Part shown: piece by piece, positions 34,912 to 42,252 of the stretch | Numbering within the stretch: position 1 is the first letter of the stretch | How the letters are laid out: each line of letters begins with the position of its first letter | Origin: JABDIY01 sp041576015 | GTDB taxonomy: Bacteria > Actinomycetota > Acidimicrobiia > Acidimicrobiales > SZUA-35 | Reading direction: 5' to 3' | Length of the DNA stretch: 64,000 nt | Assembly (NCBI GenBank): GCA_041576015.1 | Contig: JBFGLT010000001.1 | Location: 18,349 to 82,348, forward strand | Made by a program: the position numbers and the translations under genes | Notes under the pieces: generated by a model | The model's database searches: none | What the model saw: the letters and a program-made list of their open reading frames with translations, nothing else | What the model was told of the DNA's origin: nothing

Positions 34912-35954
34912 GAACCGATCTCCACGGCTTGGACCCAGTCCGCATAGAACAGGCCGAGAGCGACGGCGGTCAAGCCGCCAGCGATCAACCAGAACCGAAT
35001 GATGACCTTGGTCTCCCGCCAGCCCGCCAGTTCGAAGTGGTGGTGGATGGGCGCCATGCGGAAGAGCCGCTTGCCCCCGGTCGACTTGAAGTAGGCGACC
35101 TGCAGCACGACCGACAGGGTCTCGGCGACGTAGACACCACCGATCACCGGGAGCAGCAGGTGGGTGTTGGTGAGCAGGGCCAACGAGGCGAGGCCGGTTC
35201 CGATTGCCAGTGACCCGGTGTCCCCCATGAAGATCTCCGCTGGGGCGGCGTTGAACCACAGGAATCCGGCCAGAGCCCCGACCATGGCGACGGCGACGAT
35301 CGCCAGATCGAGGGCGTGAGGAACGAGGTACAGATCGGGACGGGTCTCGTTCTGGCGGAATATCCAGAACCCGATCAGCACGTAGGCGGCGAAGGAGAAT
35401 ATGCCCGAACCGCCGGCCAGGCCGTCGAGGCCGTCGGTCAAGTTCACGGCGTTGCTGCTGCCGATGATCAGCAGCACCGCCCAGAGAGCCCACCCGACGG
35501 TTCCCAGATCGAGCGAGGTGAACCGGGTGAAGGAGAGTTCGGTCCTGGTGGTGGTGTAGGCCTGGGTGGCGATGGCGAAGCCGGTGGCGACCGAGAGCAA
35601 CCCGAGCATCTTCGTCCGCTTGTTCAGACCGAGGTTCCGCTCTCGCGAGACCTTGATCCAGTCGTCCAAGAAGCCGACCGCGCCGGCGCCGACGATGGCA
35701 CCCATCGCCAGTAGACCCGAGCGGGTGTAGATGCCCCCCTGGATGATGTGACTGAAGAAGTAGCCGGCGACAGCACCGACGACGATGGCGATGCCGCCCA
35801 TCGTCGGCGTCCCCGCCTTGATCTGGTGACCCTGGGGGCCGTCCTCACGAATCGGCTGGCCGATGCGATTCCGGGTGAGCAGGTCGATCAGGAATTTGGT
35901 GCCGAGGGCACTCAAGGCGAATGCGATCCCGGCGGCTGTGAGAAGGCGAATCAT
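34908..35954 (-). CDS. mraY: Phospho-N-acetylmuramoyl-pentapeptide-transferase
   Basis: This 348-residue polytopic enzyme makes lipid I from UDP-MurNAc-pentapeptide and undecaprenyl phosphate. About ten membrane helices are seen. Catalytic and binding motifs are GTPTMGG, GFLDDWIKV, SNAVNLTDGLDGLAGG, EIFMGDTGSLA and MAPIHHHFEL. I chose the ATG at 35954, 7 nt after the murE stop, because the first helix follows directly; an in-frame codon at 36029 would lie inside murE. murF should precede and murD should follow this gene in the standard order, but neither is present. Confidence 0.97.
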   Translation of the reverse strand: MIRLLTAAGIAFALSALGTKFLIDLLTRNRIGQPIREDGPQGHQIKAGTPTMGGIAIVVGAVAGYFFSHIIQGGIYTRSGLLAMGAIVGAGAVGFLDDWIKVSRERNLGLNKRTKMLGLLSVATGFAIATQAYTTTRTELSFTRFTSLDLGTVGWALWAVLLIIGSSNAVNLTDGLDGLAGGSGIFSFAAYVLIGFWIFRQNETRPDLYLVPHALDLAIVAVAMVGALAGFLWFNAAPAEIFMGDTGSLAIGTGLASLALLTNTHLLLPVIGGVYVAETLSVVLQVAYFKSTGGKRLFRMAPIHHHFELAGWRETKVIIRFWLIAGGLTAVALGLFYADWVQAVEIGS

Positions 35955-35961
35955 GGCAGGT

Positions 35962-37359
35962 TCACCATCCTGCTCGCTCGAGCGACTCGACGGCCACCAC
36001 CCGGTCATCGAAATCCAGGACCCGGCCATCGATGGTCTGGGTGGCCTCGTGACCTTTGCCGGCGATCAGCACGACGTCGCCGGGGCCGGCGCCGGCAACG
36101 GCCTGGTCGATCGCCACCCGGCGATCCGGCTCGACGGTCACCTCGCTCAGGTCGGGCACCCCTGCGAGGATGGCGGCGGCGATGGCGGCCGGGTCCTCGC
36201 CGCGAGGGTTGTCCGATGTGACGGTGATCCGGTCGGCCCCCTCCGCGGCCACCCGGCCCATCAACGGTCGCTTGTCCCGGTCACGGTCGCCGCCACATCC
36301 GAACACCACATGGACCGCCCCGGTAGCCGCTCGCCGGCACGCCTCCAGGGCGACGCTGAGACCCGCCGGAGAGTGGGCGAAGTCGACCACGACACGGAAG
36401 GGCTGCCCAAGGTTGATCCACTCCATCCGGCCGGGTACTGGGTCGATGGCTCCGATGGCGTCGGCGATGTCGTCGGGTTCGATGTCGAGCGACTCGAGCA
36501 CGACCGCCGCACAGAGCGCATTGACGACGTTGTGCCGGCCGGCGAGTTGCAGTGTGACCGGCCGGCCCCGCCACGCGAACGACGAGGTGGCCGCCGCCAG
36601 GCTCAGTTCGGCCGCATCGTCGATCCCGTAGGTGAGCGCATCGGGCCGGCGGTCGATCAATGTGCGGCCGGCCGAATCCTCCCGATTGATGACGGCCATC
36701 CGGCTCCGCTCCGGTTCGAACAGCGTCGCCTTTGCCTCGAAGTAGTCGGCCATCGTCCCGTGGAAGTCCAGATGGTCCTGGGAGAGGTTCGTGAACGCGG
36801 CGACGTCGAACCGAAGCCCCTCGACTCGGTGGAGGGCGAGCGCGTGGCTCGACACCTCCAGAGCGAGGTAGCGGACCGCTCGTCGACGGAGGTCGGCGAG
36901 TCCAGCGAACAGGTCGGTTGCATCGGGGGTGGTGAGCGAACCCGTGAGGGTTCCGGACACCTCCACCGCTCGATCGAGGCGTCCGAGCATGGCGCCCAGC
37001 ATCTGGGTCACGGTCGTCTTGCCGTTCGTACCGGTCACCCCGATGAGGGTGATGTGGCGTTCGGGGTGACCGAGCACCGTCGCAGCCGCCGGTCCTGCCA
37101 TCCGCCGCGTGTCGGTGACCAGGACCTGTGGCACGTCGATGTCCAGCCGCCGCTCGACGAGGAGCGCAGCGGCTCCAGCCGCCACGGCCCGATCGGCGAA
37201 GTCGTGCCCGTCGGCCGACTGCCCGGGGACGCACACGAACAGGAACCCGGACTGGACGAGGCGGGAGTCGTGGGTGATGCCGGCGACCTCGACCGACTCA
37301 CCCACCAGCTCGCCGTCGACGTCGGCGGCGACGCGGCGCAGTTCCACACCGGCGGCCAT
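35962..37359 (-). CDS. murE: UDP-MurNAc-L-Ala-D-Glu:meso-diaminopimelate ligase
   Basis: This 465-residue Mur ligase adds the third stem residue. The P-loop is GTNGKTT (110-116), with EVSSHALALHRVEGLRFD and TNLSQDHLDFHGTMADYFEAK as MurE family motifs. DNPRGEDP (about 381-388) is the signature that selects meso-diaminopimelate, so the wall is probably A1-gamma type. A glycine-rich GCGGDRDRDKRPLMG precedes it. It starts 3 nt after the ftsI stop. No murF gene follows. Confidence 0.97.
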   Translation of the reverse strand: MAAGVELRRVAADVDGELVGESVEVAGITHDSRLVQSGFLFVCVPGQSADGHDFADRAVAAGAAALLVERRLDIDVPQVLVTDTRRMAGPAAATVLGHPERHITLIGVTGTNGKTTVTQMLGAMLGRLDRAVEVSGTLTGSLTTPDATDLFAGLADLRRRAVRYLALEVSSHALALHRVEGLRFDVAAFTNLSQDHLDFHGTMADYFEAKATLFEPERSRMAVINREDSAGRTLIDRRPDALTYGIDDAAELSLAAATSSFAWRGRPVTLQLAGRHNVVNALCAAVVLESLDIEPDDIADAIGAIDPVPGRMEWINLGQPFRVVVDFAHSPAGLSVALEACRRAATGAVHVVFGCGGDRDRDKRPLMGRVAAEGADRITVTSDNPRGEDPAAIAAAILAGVPDLSEVTVEPDRRVAIDQAVAGAGPGDVVLIAGKGHEATQTIDGRVLDFDDRVVAVESLERAGW

Positions 37360-37362
37360 TCC

Positions 37363-39375
37363 TCACCCACCTTCGGCCGGATCGGCGGCGACGTCGAGGT
37401 CGACGACGCTCGGCGAGTCGCTGGGTTCGACGGCCACCGGGTGTTCCGCTGGGGTCGTCGCAGTCACCTCTTCGTCACCGGCGGCCGGGCCGGGTTCCCC
37501 TGCGGGCGGGTCGGACTGCGGCGATTCAGCGGGTTCGCCCCCGGCCCGCCGGGCGTCCTCGGCGATGGCGGGTGTACCGCGCACGAGCGTTCGCGCCTGG
37601 CGCCACGCCGGCGTTGCCTCCGCCTGCCCCGGTGCGATCTTGAGCACCCGCAGGGCGTACTGCGCGATCTGCGCAAAGGTGGGCGCTGCCGCAGTCGTGG
37701 CGCTCGTCGCCGTCCGGGGTTCGTCGATCATCAACACGACCGAGAGTTCGGGATCGGCGGCCGGAACCAGTCCGCCGAACGTGGTCACGTATCGACGGTC
37801 GTTGTCGCTTCCGTAGGAGAGGCGTCCGCTGCCGTTGTCGAACACCTTCCAGGCCGTACCGGTCTTCCCGGCCACCTCGTAGCCCTCGATGGCGGCCTTG
37901 AACCCGGTGCCCTCCTCGCCGGTGACCGCGGTCATCATCTTCAGCATCTCGGCGGCTGCGTCGGGATCGATCACGGGCCGCTCGATGGGATCGGAAATCA
38001 GATGGTCCTCGCCGTCGGCATCCTCGACATTGGCAACGATGACGGGCTGGACGTAGCGGCCGTCGTTCCCGATGGCGTTGAAGGCGGCCGCCAGCTGTAG
38101 GAGGTGGACCGTCATCCCCTGTCCGATCACGATCGATCCGGCGTCGCTCCCCTGCCACTCCGAAGGGTGCCGCAGCACCCCGGCCACCTCGCCGGCGAAG
38201 TCGAGCCCGGTCAGCTCGCCGAACCCGAAAGCCGAGGCGTATTCGTAGTACCGCTGGGGGCCCAGCTGCTGGGACAGACCGATCGTGGCCACGTTGCTCG
38301 ACCGGGCCAGCGCATCGCCCAGGGTCATCTCCAGCTCCTCGTGGCGGGGGTGATCGAAGAACGGCTTGTCGGCCACCTCGATCGACCCGGGTACGGTGAT
38401 CAGGTCACCGGCCTCGTAGCCGAGGTGGTCGGCGGCGGCGGCGAAGGCGACGATCTTCATCACGGAACCGGGCTCGAAGGTGTCGATCACCGCCTTGTTG
38501 TACGACGCCACCCCACAGGTGGTTTCGTCGATGCGGTCGACGCTCGCCATGCTGTAGATCTCGCCGGTCTTGGGATCGCTCACGATGGCCGCCGCCCCCA
38601 TGGCGCCTAGTTTCTCGCACGTGTCGATCAGGATGGCTTCGGTGCCGAATTGGATCCGGTGGTCGAGCGTCAGCGTGATGTCGTACCCTCGCTCGGCAGG
38701 CTCGACGATCCGCTCGCCGACGCTGATCGACCCGAAGATGCCCCGCTCGTACCGCTCGAATCCCGACGTGCCGGCCAGCAGTTCCTCGAATTGCTGCTCG
38801 ACGCCCGAGCGCCCGACCTCGTCGGGATCGACCCGGCCGATCACCGGTCTGGCCAGGTCGCCGGCGGGGTAAAGCCGATCCTCCTCAGGCCGGATCACGA
38901 TGCCGTCGAACGCCTCGGTCGTGTCGGCGTCGGCGACCATTGTCCGGATGGCGGCCAGCGCTTCCTGATCGCTCGTGGCCGCCACGACGTTGTACCGGTC
39001 CTCGTCGTTGGCGGGCAGAAGCCGGTCGTGGATGATGTTGGCCTCGATGCCCAACTCCGGGGCCAGGAGCGTCGCCGTCCAGGCGGGGTCGGCAACCAGT
39101 TGAGGGTCGGCGATGAGCAGCTGGGTCGGGGTGCTGGCGGCCAGGACGTACCCCTCCCGGTCGAGCACCTGACCGCGAAAACCAGCCAGCTTGCGGGTGG
39201 CGGTGCTCTGATCGAACGCCAGATCGCGGTATCGGTGGGGACGAACGGCCTGCAGGTCGACCAATGCCGCCATGAACACGACCATGACGACGAAGAAGCA
39301 GGCGAGAACGGCGAACACTTGCGGATGCTCGGCGAAGAGTGTCCGGGTCGACCGGCGGGGTCGGCGGCGGGTCAT
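37363..39375 (-). CDS. ftsI: Septal transpeptidase FtsI (PBP3)
   Basis: This 670-residue class B penicillin-binding protein crosslinks septal peptidoglycan. A membrane anchor is at about 18-38, followed by the pedestal with FRGQVLDREGYVLAAS. The transpeptidase domain has the nucleophile in EPGSVMK (about S303, K306), RSSN (about 359-361) and GKTGTAWK (about 501-506). The last about 90 residues form an acidic, proline-rich tail outside the membrane, longer than usual. The ATG overlaps the ftsL stop by 4 nt. The position beside ftsL and murE supports FtsI over other PBPs. Confidence 0.96.
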   Translation of the reverse strand: MTRRRPRRSTRTLFAEHPQVFAVLACFFVVMVVFMAALVDLQAVRPHRYRDLAFDQSTATRKLAGFRGQVLDREGYVLAASTPTQLLIADPQLVADPAWTATLLAPELGIEANIIHDRLLPANDEDRYNVVAATSDQEALAAIRTMVADADTTEAFDGIVIRPEEDRLYPAGDLARPVIGRVDPDEVGRSGVEQQFEELLAGTSGFERYERGIFGSISVGERIVEPAERGYDITLTLDHRIQFGTEAILIDTCEKLGAMGAAAIVSDPKTGEIYSMASVDRIDETTCGVASYNKAVIDTFEPGSVMKIVAFAAAADHLGYEAGDLITVPGSIEVADKPFFDHPRHEELEMTLGDALARSSNVATIGLSQQLGPQRYYEYASAFGFGELTGLDFAGEVAGVLRHPSEWQGSDAGSIVIGQGMTVHLLQLAAAFNAIGNDGRYVQPVIVANVEDADGEDHLISDPIERPVIDPDAAAEMLKMMTAVTGEEGTGFKAAIEGYEVAGKTGTAWKVFDNGSGRLSYGSDNDRRYVTTFGGLVPAADPELSVVLMIDEPRTATSATTAAAPTFAQIAQYALRVLKIAPGQAEATPAWRQARTLVRGTPAIAEDARRAGGEPAESPQSDPPAGEPGPAAGDEEVTATTPAEHPVAVEPSDSPSVVDLDVAADPAEGG

Positions 39376-39749
39376 CGCCCCACCGGTCGGGCAGCGACCA
39401 GGTAGACCGGACGGACCGCGCGCACCATGCCGAGCGCTCGCGCCCTCCGGACGATCTCCTCGGGCGAGGAGGCGACCACGACATCGCGCTCGAGCAGGGC
39501 GATGTCATTCTCGAGCTGCCCAATCTCGGCTTCCAGCGCGTCGAGCTCGCTCTGGGTCTGCACCAGCTGCGCTTGCACGAGGGCGACGCCGAAGAACACG
39601 CCGACCAGGAGGGTCAGAGCGATGAAGAGCAGCCGCCGGCGCCGGGCGCGGCTGCGGAGCGCGACGAAGTCGATCAGGAACAGCGACGGGGCCGAGGCGG
39701 CGCGACCGCGCCCCGCCGGCCGGCGGCGGGCCGGTGACGTCGTACTCAT
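39372..39749 (-). CDS. ftsL: FtsL-like cell division protein
   Basis: This 125-residue bitopic protein has a basic cytoplasmic tail (about 1-38), one transmembrane helix (about 40-60, LLFIALTLLVGVFFGVALV) and an extracytoplasmic coiled coil (QLVQTQSELDALEAEIGQLENDIALLE). It ends in the short LGMVRAVRPVYLV strand typical of FtsL/DivIC. FtsL joins FtsQ and FtsB and activates FtsW/FtsI. Sequence conservation is low in this family, so the call relies on topology and on its place between rsmH and ftsI, with 4-nt overlaps on both sides. Confidence 0.85.
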   Translation of the reverse strand: MSTTSPARRRPAGRGRAASAPSLFLIDFVALRSRARRRRLLFIALTLLVGVFFGVALVQAQLVQTQSELDALEAEIGQLENDIALLERDVVVASSPEEIVRRARALGMVRAVRPVYLVAARPVGR

Positions 39750-40681
39750 GCCGCCTCCGGGCGATGCTGGATCGCCCGCAATCGGGCGCTTCGCGACCGC
39801 CGGTTGGCCTCCTGCTCGGCAGCGGTCGGCCGTCGGACCGCCGGGCGTAGGATCTCGAACGGCGGCGGGACAGCCGGGACGGGAAGGCCGGGCGGGGTCG
39901 CGGAGGTCGTGTAGTGCCGGAAGACGCCCTTGACGATCCGGTCTTCACCCGAGTGATAGGTGATCACAGCGCCCCTCCCACCCGGAACCAGCAGGTCGAG
40001 CGCGGCGCGCAATGACGGCTCGAGAACCTCGAGCTCGTCGTTGACGGCGATGCGGATCGCTTGAAAGGTTCGCTTGGCGGGGTGACCGCCGCGGCGGCGG
40101 GCGGCGGCAGGGATGGCGGCCGCCGCGACCTCGGCCAGCTGGAGGGTCCGGTGGATCGGGCGGGCTGCCACGATCGCCCGAGCGATCCGTTCGGCGTAGC
40201 GTTCGTCGCCACCCCGCCGGAGAGCCCGGGTCAACTGTGCCGCCGACCACGTGTTGACGACCTCGTCGGCGGTGAGCGCACTGGCCGGGTCCATTCGCAT
40301 GTCGAGAGGGCCATCCCGCTGGAAGCTGAAGCCCCGCTGGGCTTGATCGAGTTGAGGCGAACTGACCCCCAGGTCGAACAGGAAGCCCGACAGGCGACCG
40401 ACGCCTATCGAGCTCAACAGGTGGCCGAGCGCGTCGAACCGGCCGGCCAGGATCCGAACGCGACCGGCAAATCTGGCCAGGCGGTCCGCAGCAGCAGCCC
40501 GAGCTGCCGGATCCCGATCGATGCCGACGACATCGAGGTGAGGCGCCGCATCGAGAAGCAACTCTGCGTGTCCGCCGCCGCCCAGGGTCGCATCCAGCAC
40601 CACACCGGGCGGCACCTGACCGAGGACCTCCACGACTTCTCCCGCCAGAACCGGCGCATGCACGAACCGCGAAGGCGTCAT
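39746..40681 (-). CDS. rsmH: 16S rRNA (cytosine1402-N4)-methyltransferase
   Basis: This 311-residue enzyme (MraW) methylates C1402 of 16S rRNA using S-adenosylmethionine. SAM binding is by LDATLGGGGHAELLLD and GIDRDPAA. Family motifs GFLFDLGVSSPQLD, RGFSFQRDGPLDMRMDP and ITYHSGEDRIVK are all present. The insert with HPAKRTFQAIRIAVNDELEVLE is standard. It is the second gene of the dcw cluster, 235 bp after mraZ. Confidence 0.97.
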   Translation of the reverse strand: MTPSRFVHAPVLAGEVVEVLGQVPPGVVLDATLGGGGHAELLLDAAPHLDVVGIDRDPAARAAAADRLARFAGRVRILAGRFDALGHLLSSIGVGRLSGFLFDLGVSSPQLDQAQRGFSFQRDGPLDMRMDPASALTADEVVNTWSAAQLTRALRRGGDERYAERIARAIVAARPIHRTLQLAEVAAAAIPAAARRRGGHPAKRTFQAIRIAVNDELEVLEPSLRAALDLLVPGGRGAVITYHSGEDRIVKGVFRHYTTSATPPGLPVPAVPPPFEILRPAVRRPTAAEQEANRRSRSARLRAIQHRPEAA

Positions 40682-40916
40682 GAAAACGTGCCGGTGTCAC
40701 CCAAGCTCCGGTTCGGCCATCGGTTGCCCCTCGGATGACGGACGTACGTCAGGATGTCTCCCTGAGCGCACTTGAGGGGTAACGGGCGGAGTTGTGGGGC
40801 AGAAGTACCCTTCCCCGACATCCGAGAAGCAACCGATGAACGAACGCCTTCCTAGGCTCTACCGAACTCCTTTCCTGATCGTTGCCGCCTGAGGGTCGAG
40901 AGGTGGGTCGGCATGC
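40682..40916 (-). other. Non-coding spacer between mraZ and rsmH
   Basis: This 235-bp gap is long for such a compact cluster and I see no gene in it on either strand. It contains a perfect palindrome GACGTACGTC (40741-40750), about 60 bp before the rsmH start, which could be a regulator site. No convincing promoter or terminator was recognised. Confidence 0.4.
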
Positions 40917-41342
40917 CTAGAGGCCCATCCGCTCCAGTGCGGCGCTCACGTTGGCATTGGCCTGATCGGTCCCGTGCATCTGGTGGAACAGGTCGCGCGG
41001 CCAGATCTCGATGCGGTTCAGGGCGCCGGACAGCACGACCGGCTGGCCGAGTCGAAAGCCCTCGAGCAGGATTCGGTTGATCGTGATGCGCCCGGCCGAG
41101 TCGATCCTGGCCCGCTGGGTCTCGCCGGTCAGCTTGCGGAACGTCACACCGTCGATCACGCCCTCCTGACGGTGGTTGACCCAGTCGGCGGAGACGTCCA
41201 GGTAGCCGGCCTCGGACCAGACACCGAGCCGCTCGCCCATGCGGACGACGTACCCCAGCGAGCCGAGCTGCTCCCGGAAGTCCGGTGGGAGTACGACGCG
41301 ACCTTTGTCGTCCAGCGTGTGCTCGTACTGGCCAACGAACAA
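40917..41342 (-). CDS. mraZ: Transcriptional regulator MraZ
   Basis: This 141-residue protein is the DNA-binding regulator at the head of the dcw cluster. It has two SpoVT/AbrB-like half-domains, the first with EHTLDDKGRVVLPPDFREQL and the second with ARIDSAGRITINRILLEGF. Homologues bind TGGG repeats upstream of their own gene and repress the operon. I chose a TTG start at 41342 because the family begins a few residues before EHTLDDKGR and GAGGTG lies just upstream. A start at 41447 would add 35 unconserved residues reaching toward the operator. With TTG the length equals the usual 140-145. Confidence 0.93.
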   Translation of the reverse strand: MFVGQYEHTLDDKGRVVLPPDFREQLGSLGYVVRMGERLGVWSEAGYLDVSADWVNHRQEGVIDGVTFRKLTGETQRARIDSAGRITINRILLEGFRLGQPVVLSGALNRIEIWPRDLFHQMHGTDQANANVSAALERMGL

Positions 41343-41432
41343 CGTGCACCTCGCCTCCCCCGAGTCCTCTCGATGTGGTTCCGACTGCCACGCCAGACCC
41401 CGCATCTGCGGTGTGGCGCCGTGGGACTCTCC

Positions 41433-41474
41433 CCCACTTGTCCCCACCGTAACCCACTACGCCCCACTTGTCCA
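41433..41474 (-). promoter_or_regulatory. MraZ operator array overlying the dcw promoter
   Basis: On the minus strand four TGGG boxes start at 41466, 41456, 41446 and 41436, an exact 10-bp period. They overlie a promoter with -35 TGGACA (41469-41474), a 17-nt spacer and -10 TACGGT (41446-41451). The start site would be near 41439, about 97 nt before the mraZ TTG. TGGG direct repeats with 10-bp period are the known binding site of MraZ in other bacteria, so autorepression is expected. Confidence 0.82.
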
Positions 41475-41526
41475 CACTTGGATCGGAAAATGGCGGACAC
41501 CAACGCAGCGTTGCGACACTGGTGGT

Positions 41527-42195
41527 GTGCTACCGGGGAGAGGGCCGTGGTGGGAGGTCGTGACCACGCGCGGGACGGCGGCTTCGCTCCACGAACGGGC
41601 GCTTCCCGACCCCCCGAGACGATCGGCCTGGGTCCACGCCGTCACCGGTCCGGCGCTCGTGCTCGGATCCTCCCAGTCCGAACGCCAGGTGTCGACGTTC
41701 GATGTACGGCGTGACGGCATCGAGGTCTGCCGGCGACGCAGCGGTGGCGGTGCGGTCCTGGTGTCCCCCGGCGACACCTGGATCGACGTGCTCGTCGGAC
41801 GGGACGATCCGCTCTGGAGCGACGATGTGACGGTCGCGTTCGGGTGGCTCGGTCAGGTCTGGCAGCGGACCCTCGCTGCGGTCGGAATCGACGAGACCAT
41901 CGTGCACTCGGGTCCGCTCCGGAACCGGCGGGCCGGCGGGGTGGTGTGTTTCGCCGGCACCGGTCCCGGCGAGGTCGTCGGTCCGGATCAGACGAAGCTG
42001 GTCGGGATGTCGCAGCGACGGACTCGCTCGATCGCTCGCTTCCAGACCATGGCTCCCTCGCGGCAGCCGCTGGCGGACACCCTGCGCTACCTCGAACCGG
42101 CGGCCGTCTCGGGGATCGACCCGGACACCGAGGTCGGCGTCACCGTCGATGCGGCTGTTTTGACCACCGCCTTTCTCGCCGAGCTCCACCGCTGA
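41527..42195 (+). CDS. Lipoate-protein-ligase-fold protein (BPL/LplA/LipB family)
   Basis: This protein of about 222 residues has the biotin/lipoyl ligase catalytic fold. The RRRSGGGAVLVSPGDTWIDVLV segment matches the RxSGGGAVYHD motif of lipoate ligases, and TKLVGMSQRRTR matches the KxxGxxQxR motif with the conserved lysine. Such enzymes transfer lipoate, octanoate or biotin onto carrier lysines; which one this uses is unknown. No C-terminal LplA accessory domain is present. The start is uncertain (GTG at 41527 or 41560), with no clear ribosome site. The gene is divergent from mraZ. Confidence 0.7.
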   Translation: MLPGRGPWWEVVTTRGTAASLHERALPDPPRRSAWVHAVTGPALVLGSSQSERQVSTFDVRRDGIEVCRRRSGGGAVLVSPGDTWIDVLVGRDDPLWSDDVTVAFGWLGQVWQRTLAAVGIDETIVHSGPLRNRRAGGVVCFAGTGPGEVVGPDQTKLVGMSQRRTRSIARFQTMAPSRQPLADTLRYLEPAAVSGIDPDTEVGVTVDAAVLTTAFLAELHR

Positions 42196-42224
42196 CCGGC
42201 ACAACAGGCCACCGACTTCTGCGA

Positions 42225-42246
42225 ACTTGACCGCGCGGTCTAGTCT
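42225..42246 (+). promoter_or_regulatory. TetR-type palindromic operator and -10 box of the acyl-CoA dehydrogenase gene
   Basis: ACTTGACCGCGCGGTCTAGT (42225-42244) is a 20-bp inverted repeat with one mismatched pair and a perfect 12-bp core. It overlaps TAGTCT (42241-42246), which ends 6 nt before the ATG at 42253 and would give a leaderless mRNA. The form and place fit a TetR-family repressor of acyl-CoA metabolism; no such repressor gene is next to it. Confidence 0.55.
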
Positions 42247-42252
42247 TGGGTC

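Noticed and set aside
40682..40916. Hidden small gene or RNA between mraZ and rsmH
   Set aside because: No frame with a ribosome site and no stable conserved-looking fold; only one short palindrome was found.
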